From: an uncultured Lachnospiraceae bacterium
GTDB taxonomy: Bacteria; Bacillota; Clostridia; Lachnospirales; Lachnospiraceae
Assembly (NCBI GenBank): GCA_958444395.1
Contig: CAUCOL010000156.1
Coordinates: 1 to 5,011, forward strand
Length of the DNA: 5,011 bases
Reading direction: 5' to 3'
Shown: positions 4,932 to 5,011 of the stretch, one piece after another
Numbering within the stretch: the first letter of the stretch is position 1
Layout of the letters: the number at the start of each line of letters is the position of its first letter
The notes under the pieces: generated by a model
Databases searched by the model: none
What the model was told of the DNA's origin: nothing
Seen by the model: only the letters and a program-made list of their open reading frames with translations
Position numbers and translations under genes: made by a program

Positions 4932-5011
4932 ATGGAGAAAATGATGTTGAATGAGGCGGGGAGAAATAATAAGATTGCCATGATCGGGCATTGCGTAGAT
5001 GTGGCGGTAAT
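4932..5011 (+). CDS. Unidentified protein, N-terminus only (3' partial)
   Basis: An open frame starts at ATG 4932 and runs off the window end after 26 complete codons. GGAGG at 4921-4925 lies 6 bases before the ATG, which makes the start convincing. The visible residues are MEKMMLNEAGRNNKIAMIG followed by HCVDVAV. A short charged head is followed by a more hydrophobic run, which could be the start of a first membrane helix. Some clostridial membrane sensors (chemoreceptors or GGDEF proteins) begin in a loosely similar way, but that is only an impression and no family can be assigned. It lies 96 bases after the flavoprotein gene with no clear terminator or promoter between, so readthrough from that gene is plausible. 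Confidence 0.7.
   Translation, partial: MEKMMLNEAGRNNKIAMIGHCVDVAV

Noticed and set aside
1..5011. A new defence system, mobile element, CRISPR array, tRNA or riboswitch
   Set aside because: I saw no regularly spaced repeats, transposase or integrase motifs, cloverleaf, or conserved riboswitch core; every sizeable coding region except the last partial one belongs to a known family.

Overview
This window looks like an ordinary chromosomal stretch of a spore-forming member of the Clostridia, probably a Lachnospiraceae-type gut Firmicute. That placement is inference. It rests on a cotJA-cotJB-cotJC spore-coat operon, strong GGAGG-type ribosome binding sites, low-to-moderate GC with TATAAT-type promoters, a chemoreceptor tail of Firmicutes style and a short MntR/DtxR-type regulator. 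No marker gene here allows naming a genus.

Layout, left to right. (1) Bases 1-666, + strand: the C-terminal signalling half of a methyl-accepting chemotaxis protein whose start lies outside the window, closed by a very strong hairpin terminator (690-738). (2) Bases 913-1287, +: a 124-residue DtxR/MntR-family metal-dependent repressor. It has its own extended -10 promoter (843-871) and an unexplained inverted repeat just upstream (808-839). (3) A terminator at 1328-1373 sits between this gene and the convergent argJ (1433-2671, - strand). argJ encodes the glutamate/ornithine acetyltransferase of arginine biosynthesis and stands alone, without other arg genes beside it. (4) Bases 2871-4123, - strand: the cotJ operon, transcribed cotJA > cotJB > cotJC. 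cotJA and cotJB overlap by ATGA, cotJC follows after 51 bases, and a hairpin terminator lies at 2793-2845. CotJC is a manganese-catalase-like coat protein with all five expected metal ligands visible. (5) Bases 4356-4835, +: an FMN-binding split-barrel protein of the pyridoxamine 5'-phosphate oxidase/Nim family, divergent from cotJ. The two opposing promoters appear to overlap within about 4215-4248. (6) Bases 4932-5011, +: the first 26 codons of a further gene, cut by the window end, with a good ribosome binding site and what may be the start of a membrane helix.

The genes form several separate transcription units rather than one pathway. The only clear functional unit is cotJ, whose products build part of the spore coat and probably protect it against hydrogen peroxide. 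The regulator could sense Mn or Fe, and CotJC uses Mn, but nothing in the sequence ties the two together. I found no tRNA, rRNA, CRISPR array, transposase, integrase or att-like repeat, and nothing that I can defend as a new biological system. The points most worth a second look are the Cys/Met-rich tails of CotJA and CotJB, the mixed metal-ligand set of the repressor, the inverted repeats at promoters, and the overlapping divergent promoters next to cotJ.
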